Assembly: GCF_900095695.1 (NCBI RefSeq)
Contig: NZ_FMIQ01000081.1
Span: 1 to 64,000 of the forward strand
Length of the DNA: 64,000 nucleotides
Direction: 5' to 3'
Origin: Hafnia alvei
Lineage (GTDB): Bacteria; Pseudomonadota; Gammaproteobacteria; Enterobacterales; Enterobacteriaceae
In this document: positions 37,002 through 48,889 of the stretch, one piece after another
Numbering within the stretch: position 1 is the stretch's first letter
Layout of the letters: every line of letters starts with the position of its first letter
Made by a program: the position numbers and the translations under genes
Notes under the pieces: model-generated
What the model saw: the letters and a program-made list of their open reading frames with translations, nothing else
Databases searched by the model: none
Told to the model about the DNA's origin: nothing

Positions 37002-39626
37002 ATGGTCAAGTGGCTCAAAAGGTTATTTGCAGCGCTGATCGCCATATTATTGGCATTAACGTTTCTCTGGTTAACGGTGGCGCATTGGCTGCCGTGGGTA
37101 ATTAAACAGTGGCTTCCTGCCGGAACGCGCGTTGAGTTTAGCGCTCGTCCGTATTGGTCGAACGGTGCATTGCATCTGCCGGGGCTAAGCTATCTGGCGG
37201 AGGATTGCCGTTTGGGCGATCTGTCTGCGGCACGCTTACGCTATCAGCAAGGTCGCTGGCAAATGCTGGCAGACACGCTTGACGTAAATACCCAGTGTTT
37301 GGAAAAGCTCCCTTCATCTGATACTCCCTCTGCACCGCTTGAGCTGGATAAAATTCAGCGCTCTTTACCGCTGTTTGACGTGGCGATAAACCATCTCATC
37401 GTGAGCCCATGGCAGGACTATGCCGGAGCCATCAGCGTGGTCAATAACGCCGATGGGCAGACGGTACGCTACCGTAGCGACCGCCTTAGCCTTGATGCAC
37501 GTCTCGATGACACACAAAAACTCACGGTTAAAAAGCTATCACTGAAAGTCCCGCAAACCGATCAGCCGATTGAGCTTGATGGAGAGCTACAAATACCGCT
37601 GGATGTAGCTTCACTACCGCGCAGCGGCAACATGCAGGCCCAGCTCAAAACGCCGTTTGTTGAACAACCTCTGCTGTTGATTTCTGAATGGAAGAACAAA
37701 CAAGGCAATTTGAAGATTGTTGCTAAGGGTGATAAAACGCCGTTGGCCGATTTGCCGTGGACGGTGAGCCGCCATGAAATCCACGTTAATCAAGGTCAGT
37801 GGCGTTGGCCTTATGTGCAGCAACCGTTGCAGGGCGGTATCGATCTCACCCTGACCAACTGGGATAAAAATTACCAGCAAACACAAATTGAAGCGCGGAT
37901 GAACGTGCTCACGCAGGGCAACCACGGGAAGGGTAACGTGGTTGTCAATCTCGGACCGGGTAAGCTCAGCGTGATCGATAGCAGCATGGCATTCCGCGTG
38001 ACCGGTCTTGTTAACAGTCAAAACCTGTCTTTAACGGCCTCGATCCCCGGTCTACTAACCGGCAGCGTGCTAAATCCGGTGCTGACGCTAGATAGTGGAT
38101 CGCTACTGCGGGCATGGGGGCGTTTAGACGATCAAACTACGCTGCAAGAAGCGCGTTGGCCGCTGGCGGGAATTAAGCTAAACGCCGAAGGTGTTACCGG
38201 TCGTTTACAGGCCATCATGAAAGTAAAAGACAGCTACTGGGGTAATTTCAAATTGCACCTAGATGGTCAGGCGCAGCAATTCTTGCCTGATAAAGGACAG
38301 TGGCAGTGGCAATATTGGGGTAACGGTGATTTACCCCCGCTGGCGGCGAAATGGGATGTGGGTGGCCGTGGTGAATGGCTAGGGAATACTATCCGCCTTA
38401 ATCAGCTTTCGACCGGATTTGATAAAATCCACTATGGCATGATGACGGTGGTTAAACCGCGTTTAACCATCGGCCAGCCGATTGTTTGGGTGAGGGATGA
38501 AAAACAGCCGAAATTTACCGGTGCTTTTATTCTTGATACCAATAAGGTGGAGTTGGAAAACGGCGGTTATCTCCCGCATGCCATTTTAAACCTTGCTGCT
38601 GCGGGAACTGCACCGGATCAGTTCTTATTAAAAGGCGATCTTCACGCCGAACGTATTGGCCCCATCAAGCTAAACGGCCGCTGGGACGGAGAACGACTGC
38701 GCGGCGAAGCCTGGTGGGCAAAACAACCTACGGCAGTATTCCAACCGCTGCTATCGCCTGATCTGAATATCACGCTGCGTGACGGTGATTTTTATGCTCA
38801 GGCCGCATTCTCGGCAGCGCGAGAACAGGGCTTCGAAGCGGGCGGGCACATGGTGGTGAAAAACGCCGGTATGTGGCTGAAAGATGGGGAGATGAGTGGC
38901 TTAGATTTCATCATGGCCTATCGTCTGAAAAATGATGTGTGGCAGTTAGGTGCTAAGCAGCCGATTAGCCTGCGGATTAAACACCTGTCTAACCTGTTTG
39001 AGATGAGTAATATTTCGGCTGACCTACAGGGCTACTATCCCTATAGCGATCGCGCCCCGTTGGTGCTGTCAAACGTCGGTGTCGATATGCTGAAAGGCCA
39101 TATTGGCTTTGATGCACTGCGTCTCCCGCAACCGGCATCAACGGTCTTGAGACTGAAAGATATCGATCTCAGCGTGCTGTTTACCGCGCTAAAACCAAAG
39201 CAGTTTGCGATGTCGGGCCGGGTAGACGGTGAACTGCCGTTATATCTGAAAGATTCTCAATGGCTCATTCGTAACGGCTGGATTGACAACGCGTCTATGC
39301 TGACACTGCGTCTCGACCCTGATATGGCTGATGCAATGGCTGCCAACAACATGGCTGCGGGGGCGGCGATTGAGTGGCTGCGTTATATGGAGATAAGCCG
39401 TTCGCGAGCCGAAGTGAATTTAAGTAATTTAGGGGTGCTCACCATGGCGGCGACGATCCGTGGTGTGAATCCTCAGCAAAGCGCACACCGTGAGGTCGTG
39501 CTTAACTATCATCATGAAGAAAATATTTTCGAGCTTTGGCGGAGTTTACGTTTTGGCGATAATTTACAGGAGTGGTTGGAGCAAAGCCTCTCAACCCCTG
39601 CGAGGAGTGAGCATGAGCAACCTTAA
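37002..39626 (+). CDS. ydbH: AsmA-like intermembrane lipid-transport protein YdbH
   Basis: An 874-residue protein (E. coli 879). It has one N-terminal membrane anchor (LFAALIAILLALTFLWLTVA, about 8-27) and then a long repetitive beta-rich periplasmic chain with the C-terminal DUF2877/AsmA-like pattern (LRLDPDMADAMAANNMAAGAA, SNLGVLTMAATIRGVNPQQ). In E. coli YdbH, TamB and YhdP act redundantly to carry phospholipids from inner to outer membrane, with YnbE as its outer-membrane lipoprotein partner. AAGGCG precedes the ATG. The last 14 bases overlap ynbE, so the genes are translationally linked. Confidence 0.94.
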   Translation: MVKWLKRLFAALIAILLALTFLWLTVAHWLPWVIKQWLPAGTRVEFSARPYWSNGALHLPGLSYLAEDCRLGDLSAARLRYQQGRWQMLADTLDVNTQCLEKLPSSDTPSAPLELDKIQRSLPLFDVAINHLIVSPWQDYAGAISVVNNADGQTVRYRSDRLSLDARLDDTQKLTVKKLSLKVPQTDQPIELDGELQIPLDVASLPRSGNMQAQLKTPFVEQPLLLISEWKNKQGNLKIVAKGDKTPLADLPWTVSRHEIHVNQGQWRWPYVQQPLQGGIDLTLTNWDKNYQQTQIEARMNVLTQGNHGKGNVVVNLGPGKLSVIDSSMAFRVTGLVNSQNLSLTASIPGLLTGSVLNPVLTLDSGSLLRAWGRLDDQTTLQEARWPLAGIKLNAEGVTGRLQAIMKVKDSYWGNFKLHLDGQAQQFLPDKGQWQWQYWGNGDLPPLAAKWDVGGRGEWLGNTIRLNQLSTGFDKIHYGMMTVVKPRLTIGQPIVWVRDEKQPKFTGAFILDTNKVELENGGYLPHAILNLAAAGTAPDQFLLKGDLHAERIGPIKLNGRWDGERLRGEAWWAKQPTAVFQPLLSPDLNITLRDGDFYAQAAFSAAREQGFEAGGHMVVKNAGMWLKDGEMSGLDFIMAYRLKNDVWQLGAKQPISLRIKHLSNLFEMSNISADLQGYYPYSDRAPLVLSNVGVDMLKGHIGFDALRLPQPASTVLRLKDIDLSVLFTALKPKQFAMSGRVDGELPLYLKDSQWLIRNGWIDNASMLTLRLDPDMADAMAANNMAAGAAIEWLRYMEISRSRAEVNLSNLGVLTMAATIRGVNPQQSAHREVVLNYHHEENIFELWRSLRFGDNLQEWLEQSLSTPARSEHEQP

Positions 39627-39807
39627 GGTTTGGCTACTGGCAACGGCAGTCTGTGTACCATTGACGGGATGCATTCCCCGCATTGAGGTAGCCGCGCCAA
39701 AAGAGCCGATTACCATCAATATGAACGTCAAAATTGAACACGAAATTCATATCAAAGTGGATAAAGACGTCGAGAATTTATTAAAAACCCAATCGGGGCT
39801 GTTCTAA
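39613..39807 (+). CDS. ynbE: YdbH partner lipoprotein YnbE
   Basis: A 64-residue lipoprotein (E. coli 61). Signal MSNLKVWLLATAVCVPLTGC has lipobox LTGC (Cys 20). The mature part is the conserved RIEVAAPKEPITINMNVKIE-type strand and HIKVDKDVENLL. YnbE is thought to extend the YdbH beta-groove to the outer membrane. The ATG at 39613 follows GAGGAG and overlaps the ydbH end by 14 bases; longer in-frame starts lie wholly inside ydbH. Confidence 0.93.
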   Translation: MSNLKVWLLATAVCVPLTGCIPRIEVAAPKEPITINMNVKIEHEIHIKVDKDVENLLKTQSGLF

Positions 39808-39817
39808 GGAGAATCCG

Positions 39818-40144
39818 ATGAGAAAGTCGTTAATCGCTCTATTGGGTGCCGGTTTACTGTTTAGCAGCGCCGTTTTTGCGCTCACCCTCGATCAAGCCAA
39901 ACAGCAAGGCCGCGTGGGTGAAACCTTGAGTGGCTACATTGTGGCTATTAAACAAGACAAGGAAACGTTGGCGCTGGTGCAACAAATCAATACCGGGCGC
40001 GCCGAGAAATATCAGGAAGTGGCAAATAATAACCATATTAGCCGTGAAGACGTCGCAAAAATGGCGGGGCAAAAGCTGGTGGAACGCGCCGCTTCTGGTG
40101 AATATGTGCGTGGTATCAACGGACAGTGGCTGAGAAAACCCTAG
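39818..40144 (+). CDS. ydbL: Periplasmic YdbL (DUF1318)
   Basis: A 108-residue exported protein: signal peptide MRKSLIALLGAGLLFSSAVFA and DUF1318 mature part (LTLDQAKQQGRVGETLSGYI, AGQKLVERAASGEYVRG). In E. coli YdbL modulates YnbE multimerisation on YdbH. Third gene of the ydbH-ynbE-ydbL operon, 10 bases after ynbE, with AAGGAG upstream. Confidence 0.93.
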   Translation: MRKSLIALLGAGLLFSSAVFALTLDQAKQQGRVGETLSGYIVAIKQDKETLALVQQINTGRAEKYQEVANNNHISREDVAKMAGQKLVERAASGEYVRGINGQWLRKP

Positions 40145-40182
40145 ATTTCGCGATAGAAACAATAATCACAAAAAAAACCACA

Positions 40183-40219
40183 AAAAAACGCGCTTCTGCT
40201 TAAACAGAGCGCGTTTTTT
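40183..40219. terminator. Bidirectional terminator between ydbL and azoR
   Basis: AAAAAACGCGCT/AGCGCGTTTTTT 12-bp stem with a 13-nt loop between convergent genes. Confidence 0.88.
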
Positions 40220-40280
40220 GTTTCTTGCTTACGACGTTATCCAGACACAGGCATCAGAGGATAAGCAATACAGATAATAC

Positions 40281-41240
<960 letters not shown>

Positions 41241-44200
41241 GTGACATCCCCGCTAAGCGCCATCGCCTCGCAGCTTGATGAACTGATGCTGCGCGATAAA
41301 CAGCGTCTGATGCGCCGCATACAGGGCGCCAAAAAGGTCAAAAAAACCGAAAGCCAACAGGCGATTGCCGATACCTTGGCTATCGATCTTGCCAACGCCA
41401 TGCAACGCGTTGAAGCGCGCCGTGCTGCCTGTCCTAAAATTACTTACCCAGAAAGTTTACCGGTTAGCCAGAAAAAAGATGACATTCTGGCGGCTATCCG
41501 CGACCACCAAGTGGTCATCGTGGCGGGTGAAACCGGTTCGGGGAAAACCACCCAGCTACCGAAAATTTGCTTGGAATTAGGGCGCGGAATCAAAGGGCTG
41601 ATTGGCCATACTCAGCCGCGTCGTTTGGCTGCACGCTCGGTCGGCGATCGTATTGCCCATGAGCTGGATACCTCGCTCGGCGGTGCCGTTGGTTATAAAG
41701 TTCGTTTTAACGATCAGGTGAGTGATACCACGCTGGTTAAGCTGATGACAGACGGTATTTTGCTGGCTGAAATTCAGCAAGACCGCATGCTGATGCAATA
41801 TGACACGCTGATTATCGATGAGGCGCATGAACGCAGCCTGAATATCGATTTCATTCTCGGCTATCTACGTCAGCTGTTGCCTAAACGTCCCGATCTGAAA
41901 GTGATCATTACATCGGCGACGATTGATCCCCAGCGTTTCTCTCGTCATTTTAACAACGCGCCGATTATTGAAGTTTCAGGCCGAACCTATCCGGTAGAAG
42001 TGCGTTATCGTCCGGTGGTTGATGATGCCGATGATGTCGACCGTGACCAGCTTCAGGCCATTTTTGATGCCGTAGATGAAATGGGACGTGAGAGCCCCGG
42101 TGACATTCTGATCTTTATGAGCGGTGAACGTGAAATTCGCGATACGGCTGATGCACTGACCAAGCTAAATCTGCCGCATACCGAGATTTTGCCGTTATAT
42201 GCGCGCTTGTCTGCCAGTGAACAAAACCGCGTCTTCCAAAGCCATCACGGGCGACGCATCGTGCTGGCTACCAACGTGGCGGAAACGTCGCTAACCGTTC
42301 CTGGGATAAAATATGTTATCGATCCGGGAACGGCGCGTATTAGTCGATACAGTTTTAGAACCAAGGTTCAGCGCTTGCCGATTGAACCTATTTCTCAAGC
42401 CTCGGCCAATCAGCGAAAAGGCCGCTGTGGACGTGTTTCTGAAGGTATCTGTATTCGGCTCTACAGCGAACAAGATTTCCTTTCACGGCCAGAATTTACC
42501 GATCCAGAAATTCTTCGCACCAACCTAGCTTCGGTTATTCTGCAAATGACGTCGCTGGGACTCGGCGATATCGCGGCCTTCCCGTTTGTGGAAGCGCCAG
42601 ATAAACGCAATATTCTTGACGGCGTACGTCTGCTGGAAGAGCTTGGCGCGGTAACCACCTCAGAACAGGGGCACCAGCAGCTGACGCCAATGGGTCGCCA
42701 ACTGGCTCAGTTGCCTATCGATCCCCGCTTAGCGCGTATGGTGCTGGAATCACAGAAGCATGGCGCGGTACGAGAAGTGATGATCATCACCGCTGGGCTG
42801 TCGATTCAAGATCCGCGTGAGCGCCCAAGTGAGAAGAAGCAGGCTTCTGATGAAAAACATCGTCGCTTTGCTGACAAAGAGAGTGATTTTATGTCGCTGG
42901 TGAATCTATGGGATCACCTGAAAGAGCAACAAAAAGAACTCTCTGCGAACCAATTCCGTCGCCAGTGTAAAACCGACTACCTTAACTATCTGCGCGTGCG
43001 TGAATGGCAGGATATTTACACCCAACTCCGGCAAGTTGTTAAAGAGCTGCGTATACCGATTAACTCGGTACCGGGGGATTTTCGCGGCATCCATTGTTCG
43101 TTGCTCAGCGGTTTACTCTCGCACATCGGACAAAAAGATGCGGATAAACAGGAGTTCACCGGGGCGCGTAATGCCCGATTCGCGATTTTCCCTGGCTCGG
43201 CATTATTCAAGAAACCGCCAAAATGGACCATGGTGGCAGAGCTGGTGGAAACCTCCCGTTTGTGGGGGCGTATCGCGGCACGTATCGATCCTGAATGGAT
43301 CGAACCGTTAGCACAGCATCTGATCAAGAAAAGCTATAGCGAACCGCATTGGGAGAAAGCCCAAGGTGCGGTGATGGCAACGGAAAAAGTCACGCTATAT
43401 GGCCTGCCAATTGTGGCGGCGCGTAAGGTGAACTATGGCAGTATCGACCCGCAGATCAGCCGTGAACTGTTCATTCGTCACGCGCTGGTGGAAGGTGATT
43501 GGCAAACGCGCCATGCCTTCTTCCTAGCGAATCAGCGCCTGCGCTCAGAGGTTGAAGAGCTTGAACACAAGTCACGTCGCCGCGACATTTTAGTCGACGA
43601 CGAGACATTGTTTAGTTTCTACGACCAACGCATTGGCCATGATGTGGTTTCTGCTCGTCATTTTGATAGCTGGTGGAAAAAAGCCAGCCGCGAAGAGCCT
43701 GAACTGCTTAATTTTGAAAAATCGATGCTGATTAAGGACGGTGCGCAAGGCGTCAGCGCGCTTGATTATCCTAATTTTTGGCATCAAGGTTCATTCAAAC
43801 TGCGTCTTTCCTATCAGTTTGAGCCCGGCACTGATGCTGATGGGGTCACGGTACATATTCCGCTGGCGATCCTGAACCAAATTGAAGAGTCTGGTTTTGA
43901 TTGGCAAATTCCGGGTATTCGCCGTGAGCTGATTATTGCGCTGATTAAATCATTGCCAAAACCGATCCGCCGTAATTTCGTGCCAGCGCCGAACTATGCA
44001 GAAGCCTTCTTGGGCAGGGCGACACCGCTTGAAATGCCGTTGCTAGAGTCGATGGAACGAGAACTGCGCCGCATGACCGGTGTGACAGTGTCACGTGAAG
44101 AGTGGCAGCTCGATCAGGTTCCCGATCATCTGCGTATGACGTTCCGCGTTATTGATGACAAAAAGAAAACGTTAGCGGAAGGCAAATCGCTGGAGGCGTT

Positions 44201-45128
44201 GAAAACCGAGCTTAAAGGGCAAGTACAGCAGACGCTGTCGGAGGTCGCGGACGATGGCCTCGAGCAACAAGGCTTGCACGTATGGAGTTTTGGTTCGCTT
44301 CCACAGAGCTATGAGCAAAAGCGTGGCGGTTACTCCATGAAGGCGTTCCCCGCGTTGGTGGATGAAAAAGACAGCGTCGCTATTCGTCTTTTTGAAACCG
44401 AGCAGGAGCAACAGCAGGCAATGTGGCAGGGTTCACGCCGCTTATTACTGCTGAATATTCCGTCTCCAATTAAGTATTTGCATGAAAAGCTGCCGAATAA
44501 AGCCAAGCTAGGACTGTACTTTAACCCTTATGGCAAAGTTTTAGACTTGATTGATGACTGTATCGCCTGCGGAATTGACTCGTTGATTGCCAAACATGGC
44601 GGGCCTGCATGGAGTGAAGAAGGGTTTACCCAACTTCATGAGCAGGTACGTGCGGAACTCAACGATGAAGTGGTTTCTATTGCGCGGCAGGTCGAGCAAA
44701 TCCTGACAACGGCGAACGGCATCAATAAACGCCTGAAGGGGCGAGTTGATATATCGCTGGCGTTGGCGCTGTCTGATATTAAAAATCAGGTGGGCAACCT
44801 CATCTATCGTGGCTTTGTCACTGCAACAGGGGCGGCGCGTTTACCTGATGTAGAGCGCTATCTGCATGCGATTGAACGACGCTTAGAGAAACTGGCCATT
44901 GACCCACATCGGGATCGTGCGCAAATGTTGAAAGTGGAGCAGGTGCAGCAGGCATGGAAGCAGATGCTCAACAAGCTACCGCCGCAGCGAGCCAACGAGC
45001 CCGAAGTGAAAGAGATTCGCTGGATGATTGAAGAACTACGGGTGAGCTATTTTGCGCAGCAATTGGGTACACCGTACCCAATTTCAGAAAAGCGCATTAT
45101 GCAGGCTATCGATCAGATTCTGGCTTAG
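41241..45128 (+). CDS. hrpA: ATP-dependent RNA helicase HrpA
   Basis: A DEAH-box helicase of 1295 residues (E. coli 1300), which rescues stalled or collided ribosomes in E. coli. Motifs: GETGSGKTT (96-104), [35 protein letters not shown], then the HA2 and DUF3418 regions (C terminus [11 protein letters not shown]). I propose GTG at 41241, preceded by AAGGA at a nine-base spacing and matching the E. coli N-terminal region; frame-open ATGs at 41160 and earlier lack ribosome sites. Its 3' end overlaps that of ydgD by 23 bases. Confidence 0.94.
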   Translation: MTSPLSAIASQLDELMLRDKQRLMRRIQGAKKVKKTESQQAIADTLAIDLANAMQRVEARRAACPKITYPESLPVSQKKDDILAAIRDHQVVIVAGETGSGKTTQLPKICLELGRGIKGLIGHTQPRRLAARSVGDRIAHELDTSLGGAVGYKVRFNDQVSDTTLVKLMTDGILLAEIQQDRMLMQYDTLIIDEAHERSLNIDFILGYLRQLLPKRPDLKVIITSATIDPQRFSRHFNNAPIIEVSGRTYPVEVRYRPVVDDADDVDRDQLQAIFDAVDEMGRESPGDILIFMSGEREIRDTADALTKLNLPHTEILPLYARLSASEQNRVFQSHHGRRIVLATNVAETSLTVPGIKYVIDPGTARISRYSFRTKVQRLPIEPISQASANQRKGRCGRVSEGICIRLYSEQDFLSRPEFTDPEILRTNLASVILQMTSLGLGDIAAFPFVEAPDKRNILDGVRLLEELGAVTTSEQGHQQLTPMGRQLAQLPIDPRLARMVLESQKHGAVREVMIITAGLSIQDPRERPSEKKQASDEKHRRFADKESDFMSLVNLWDHLKEQQKELSANQFRRQCKTDYLNYLRVREWQDIYTQLRQVVKELRIPINSVPGDFRGIHCSLLSGLLSHIGQKDADKQEFTGARNARFAIFPGSALFKKPPKWTMVAELVETSRLWGRIAARIDPEWIEPLAQHLIKKSYSEPHWEKAQGAVMATEKVTLYGLPIVAARKVNYGSIDPQISRELFIRHALVEGDWQTRHAFFLANQRLRSEVEELEHKSRRRDILVDDETLFSFYDQRIGHDVVSARHFDSWWKKASREEPELLNFEKSMLIKDGAQGVSALDYPNFWHQGSFKLRLSYQFEPGTDADGVTVHIPLAILNQIEESGFDWQIPGIRRELIIALIKSLPKPIRRNFVPAPNYAEAFLGRATPLEMPLLESMERELRRMTGVTVSREEWQLDQVPDHLRMTFRVIDDKKKTLAEGKSLEALKTELKGQVQQTLSEVADDGLEQQGLHVWSFGSLPQSYEQKRGGYSMKAFPALVDEKDSVAIRLFETEQEQQQAMWQGSRRLLLLNIPSPIKYLHEKLPNKAKLGLYFNPYGKVLDLIDDCIACGIDSLIAKHGGPAWSEEGFTQLHEQVRAELNDEVVSIARQVEQILTTANGINKRLKGRVDISLALALSDIKNQVGNLIYRGFVTATGAARLPDVERYLHAIERRLEKLAIDPHRDRAQMLKVEQVQQAWKQMLNKLPPQRANEPEVKEIRWMIEELRVSYFAQQLGTPYPISEKRIMQAIDQILA

Positions 45129-45954
45129 CGTTTTGTTGCATCAGGCGTTTTAGGCCGTCACTGAAAGCGGTGACGGCCACCGCTCGATTGTCGGCCAAAT
45201 CACGATTCTCAGCGGCAGGCGCCGAGCTTTGAATCGCTATCAGTCGCCAACCTGTATCCGTTGACATCAGCAGCGGAGAACCGCTGTCGCCAGGCAGCGT
45301 ATCACACTGATGGCTCAGCACGCCTGTTTGCGCCCAGCCCGTCACCAAGCAGTTCTCATGGCTATATAAATCATCCAGATGATCCTGCGGATATCCGGCC
45401 TGCGTCACTAAGCGCTTGTTGGTCTTCAACGCTGCCGTGAGCTGTTTGCTGGTGCCTTGCCATAATGGTAACGGTTCAATCGCCGGTAACTGGTCGCTTT
45501 CGATTTCAACTAAACCATAATCTTGCTGAGCAGCAGAAGAGGGAACAATCCATCCTTCGCCGTCGGCTTTAAGCCGTTTACCTAATTTAGGATCAACCAG
45601 CGTGCGCAACTGGGTAATTTCGTAGCGCCATTTTTGATTGTGAGAAGAGAAACGCAGCGCAATCGCTGGATCAACTTTTCCTGGCGGCGCTAATAAGCAA
45701 TGTCCCGCAGTCAAAACCAGACGTGACGTAATCAGCGTGGCGGTGCATAAATTCCCGCTCTCGGTTTCGATTTGCCCTATAGCATCCCAAGGGGAGTGGG
45801 TCACATTGGTAATTTTGACGCGGTTATCTTTGCCATAAAAGAGTTGAATTTGCTGCGCGGGTGTTAAAACCTCATCATCAGCGACAGCAGGCTGGGCGGT
45901 AATGGCACAATATAAAACCGGAACGCATAACGTAACAGTACGTAGTAATCGCAT
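45106..45954 (-). CDS. ydgD: Trypsin-like serine protease YdgD
   Basis: A 282-residue exported S1-family protease. The signal sequence runs to about residue 26 (ending QPAVADD). The catalytic triad is intact: LTAGHC (His 85), QQDYGLVE (Asp 145), PGDSGSP (Ser 224). LCTATLIT and the two Cys around His agree with trypsin folds. E. coli YdgD is about 273 residues; function unclear. I take ATG 45954 because the signal peptide begins there; ATGs further upstream add a charged leader. Convergent with hrpA, overlapping it by 23 bases. Confidence 0.9.
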   Translation of the reverse strand: MRLLRTVTLCVPVLYCAITAQPAVADDEVLTPAQQIQLFYGKDNRVKITNVTHSPWDAIGQIETESGNLCTATLITSRLVLTAGHCLLAPPGKVDPAIALRFSSHNQKWRYEITQLRTLVDPKLGKRLKADGEGWIVPSSAAQQDYGLVEIESDQLPAIEPLPLWQGTSKQLTAALKTNKRLVTQAGYPQDHLDDLYSHENCLVTGWAQTGVLSHQCDTLPGDSGSPLLMSTDTGWRLIAIQSSAPAAENRDLADNRAVAVTAFSDGLKRLMQQNAKPESDR

Positions 45955-46070
45955 AGAGCGGAACCTAATTGCAGTCATCCATTTACCCAGTAGTTTAACC
46001 AAATGATTGATTACGGCGAGAAATATTTGCGAAGCAGATGTGAAATTCAGTTTTTTTCATGCACGGCCGG

Positions 46071-46151
46071 CTACAAATAGAAGTATGCAGTGATAATTCC
46101 GCACAGGATCAGCGATATTAGAAGAAGTTCAAAACCATAGCGTCGAAACAT
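46071..46151 (-). CDS. ydgU: Small membrane protein YdgU
   Basis: A 26-residue peptide starting MFRRYGFE with a hydrophobic core (LLLISLILCGIITAYFYL). It aligns with E. coli YdgU (27 residues, starting MGRYRFEFIL as I recall), including the Cys and the Tyr-Leu end, and sits directly upstream of ydgD as in E. coli. GGAG lies seven bases before the ATG at 46151. Likely a single-pass inner-membrane protein; function unknown. Confidence 0.85.
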   Translation of the reverse strand: MFRRYGFELLLISLILCGIITAYFYL

Positions 46152-46403
46152 ATGCCATCTCCGAACCCTTCACGGCCGCTGAAACCTATTATTGTAATGG
46201 CGCGTACGGCTGAATTATTCTCAAATTCAATAGATGATTTATCTTAGAGGATAGCGGCTATAACGGCTGTGAGTGATTGGTTTCGGCATGTAACGCTTTG
46301 TACTCAGGATGAAAATATTTCAATAGCTCGCTATTGAATCGCTCTAGATGCCTAACTATAGTGAAAAAAACATCTTCTATACAAGTGAATAGCCGGAGAG
46401 TGC
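46152..46403. other. Gap between ydgU and the methyltransferase gene
   Basis: No supported gene. In E. coli the acid-shock gene asr with its RstA-controlled promoter lies next to ydgU; no asr frame is visible here. TGTAACGCTTTGTA at 46289-46302 resembles an RstA box but has two mismatches. Confidence 0.45.
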
Positions 46404-47174
46404 ATGACCAATAAGCAAAGCCACCATAATGCCGTCGATCGTCAATTTGCCGAACAGGCGAACGCTTATCTCAGCAGTGCGGTACATGCTCAGGGCAACG
46501 ATTTGAAACGTCTCGCTCATTTACTCGATGGTGACGAGTTTGCTAGCGTGCTCGATCTCGGTTGTGGGGCCGGCCATGCAAGTTTTGCGGTGGCGGCTCT
46601 GGTTAACGACGTTGTGGCTTACGATCTCTCCGAAAAAATGCTCGCGGTGGTAAAACAGGCGGCAAGTGATAAAGGGCTGACTAACCTGAGTACCGCGCAG
46701 GGCGTTGCTGAATCGCTGCCGTTCGAGAATGAATCCTTTGATGTGGTTATTAGCCGCTACTCGGCGCATCACTGGTATGACGTTAGTAAGGCACTGCGCG
46801 AGGTGAAGCGCGTACTAAAACCAGGGGGAAGGGCGATCTTTATGGATGTTGTTTCGCCTGGTCATCCTCTTTTAGATGTTCATCTGCAAACGGTAGAAAT
46901 ACTGCGCGATACGTCGCACGTGCGTGACTATACGCCGGGGGAGTGGTTAACATTTTTCACCGAAGCTGGGCTACAAATCCAAACCGTAACGTCTGACCGT
47001 TTGCACCTCGAGTTTGGCAGTTGGATTAGCCGCATGCGCACGCCTGAACCACTGGTTACGGCCATTCGGATGGTACAGGAAAGTGCATCAGAAGAGGTGA
47101 AACAACACTTTGAAGTACAGCCCGATGGCTCGTTTACCAGCGATATCATGATGTTCGAAGCGATTAAAGCATAA
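46404..47174 (+). CDS. yafE: SAM-dependent methyltransferase (YafE/UbiE type)
   Basis: A 256-residue class I methyltransferase, cytoplasmic. SAM-binding motif I VLDLGCGAGHASF (about 49-61), VAYDLSEKM (motif II), ESLPFENESFDVVISRYSAHHW (motif III/post-I) and EVKRVLKPGGRAIFMDV. The whole sequence follows E. coli YafE, which has no defined substrate. GGAG precedes the ATG. Monocistronic. Confidence 0.85.
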   Translation: MTNKQSHHNAVDRQFAEQANAYLSSAVHAQGNDLKRLAHLLDGDEFASVLDLGCGAGHASFAVAALVNDVVAYDLSEKMLAVVKQAASDKGLTNLSTAQGVAESLPFENESFDVVISRYSAHHWYDVSKALREVKRVLKPGGRAIFMDVVSPGHPLLDVHLQTVEILRDTSHVRDYTPGEWLTFFTEAGLQIQTVTSDRLHLEFGSWISRMRTPEPLVTAIRMVQESASEEVKQHFEVQPDGSFTSDIMMFEAIKA

Positions 47175-47349
47175 ACCCCAGCCGGAGCAAGTCTCCGGTT
47201 TAATTGCACATCAATTTAGTTACAACATACATTGTATGCGTTATTTAAATACCATGAGACTTCAGTGCAGCTATTGAATAAAGCAGAATATGAAAACACG
47301 CGTCGCCTAGCAAAACGAATAGCCCCTCACAAACGAGGGGCGTGAGAGA

Positions 47350-48834
47350 TTAGCCCAAATAGCGTTGTTCTAAATGACGGCGGAAGAAGCTAGGGTTGAG
47401 CGTTTCCCCGCTGGCATTTTGAATCAACGTATCGGTATCGAAGCGCGAGCCATGCTGCCAGATATTTTGGCGTAACCAACCAGAAAGCGCAGAAAGATCG
47501 CCGCGCAAGATCTGTTGGTCGAGGTCTGGTAGTGCAGTTCGAGCAGAGGCGAACAGCTGTGCCGCATACATCGCACCTAAGGTGTAGGTTGGGAAATACC
47601 CAAAGGCGCCGTCGGTCCAATGAATATCCTGCATACAGCCATCGCGGAAATTACCTTGGGTATTTAAGCCGAGGTAAGATTGCATTTTTTCACTCCACAG
47701 TTCTGGAATATGCTGCACCTCAATCTCGCCCTCAATCAGTGCACGCTCAATTTCATAACGTAAAATGACATGGGCGGGGTAGCTAACTTCATCGGCATCA
47801 ATACGTATAAAGCCGGCCTCAACACGCTGATTCATGCGCAGGAAATTACCTTGTTCAAAAGCGGGTTGATCGCTGAACGCTTTTTGCACATAAGGGCGCA
47901 AAAAAGTGAGGAAAGGCTCGCTACGCGCCAGCTGCATTTCAAAAAATAAGCTTTGTGATTCATGGATTGCCGTTGAGCGAGCTTCGCCAATCGGTTGGCC
48001 GGCCCACTGTTTTGGCAAGTTTTGCTCATATCGGGCGTGGCCGGTTTCATGCACGATGCCCAGTAACGCGCTGAGAAAATCATCTTCTGTGTAACGCGTA
48101 GTTATACGAACATCCTCAGGCACGCCGCCACAGAATGGATGCGCGCTCACGTCTAATCGACCGTGATTAAAATCAAAACCGAGTACCTGCATGATTTCTA
48201 AGCCCAGAGCGCGCTGTTTATCAATAGCAAAGGGCCCCTGTGCGGCGAGTGTTGATTCTGTTTTCTGTTTTTCGACGATATTTTTTAATAAATCGGGCAG
48301 CCAGCTTTTTACGTCAGCAAAGATCGTATCCAGTCGAGCACTGGTCATGCCGGGTTCATACAGATCGAGCAAGGCATCGTAGCGGCTGACATTGGTTTTT
48401 TCAGCGCGTATTTGTGCTTCTTCTCGGCTTAATTCCACGACAGGGGCAAAGTTTTTTACGAATCCATCCCAGTCGTTATTAGGGCGCTGAGTACGCCATG
48501 CGTGCTCACATTGCATACCGGCTAATGATTTCGCCGAGACAAACTTTTCCGGCAAGATGACAGCCTGCTGATAGCGACGTGCGATTTCTGCGAGATTCGC
48601 CTGCTGTTCTGCATTTAAGTCTTCACTTTTTGCCTGCTCTATCCAGTCAGCAACCTGCGGAGCGGTTAACGTTTGGTGCATCAAAACGCTTAATTCGGCT
48701 AACGCTTCAGCTCGTGCCTGACTTCCGCCAGCAGGCATTTGTGTTTGCATATCCCAACCGGTAATGGCCGAAAGATGTGAAAAGCGAGATAGGCGAGTCA
48801 ATGTGTCGCGCAGATGCTGATAGGCGTTTGTCAT
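47350..48834 (-). CDS. M32 family metallocarboxypeptidase
   Basis: A 494-residue zinc carboxypeptidase (thermostable carboxypeptidase 1 family, usually about 500 residues). HETGH near residue 262 supplies the two zinc His; the third ligand Glu lies in IHESQSLFFE soon after. DAHPFC-like SAHPFCGGVPEDVRITTR and FFPTYTLGAMYAAQLF are family features. Cytoplasmic, no signal. ATG 48834 with GGAG six bases upstream gives the standard N terminus MTNAYQHLRDTL; longer in-frame starts are not conserved. No homologue in E. coli K-12 that I recall. The genomic neighbours give no substrate clue. Confidence 0.93.
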   Translation of the reverse strand: MTNAYQHLRDTLTRLSRFSHLSAITGWDMQTQMPAGGSQARAEALAELSVLMHQTLTAPQVADWIEQAKSEDLNAEQQANLAEIARRYQQAVILPEKFVSAKSLAGMQCEHAWRTQRPNNDWDGFVKNFAPVVELSREEAQIRAEKTNVSRYDALLDLYEPGMTSARLDTIFADVKSWLPDLLKNIVEKQKTESTLAAQGPFAIDKQRALGLEIMQVLGFDFNHGRLDVSAHPFCGGVPEDVRITTRYTEDDFLSALLGIVHETGHARYEQNLPKQWAGQPIGEARSTAIHESQSLFFEMQLARSEPFLTFLRPYVQKAFSDQPAFEQGNFLRMNQRVEAGFIRIDADEVSYPAHVILRYEIERALIEGEIEVQHIPELWSEKMQSYLGLNTQGNFRDGCMQDIHWTDGAFGYFPTYTLGAMYAAQLFASARTALPDLDQQILRGDLSALSGWLRQNIWQHGSRFDTDTLIQNASGETLNPSFFRRHLEQRYLG

Positions 48835-48889
48835 CGTAGGCTCCAAATGCCATCTATACCCGTCAAACGCGGTTATAAAGGCAATAAAA

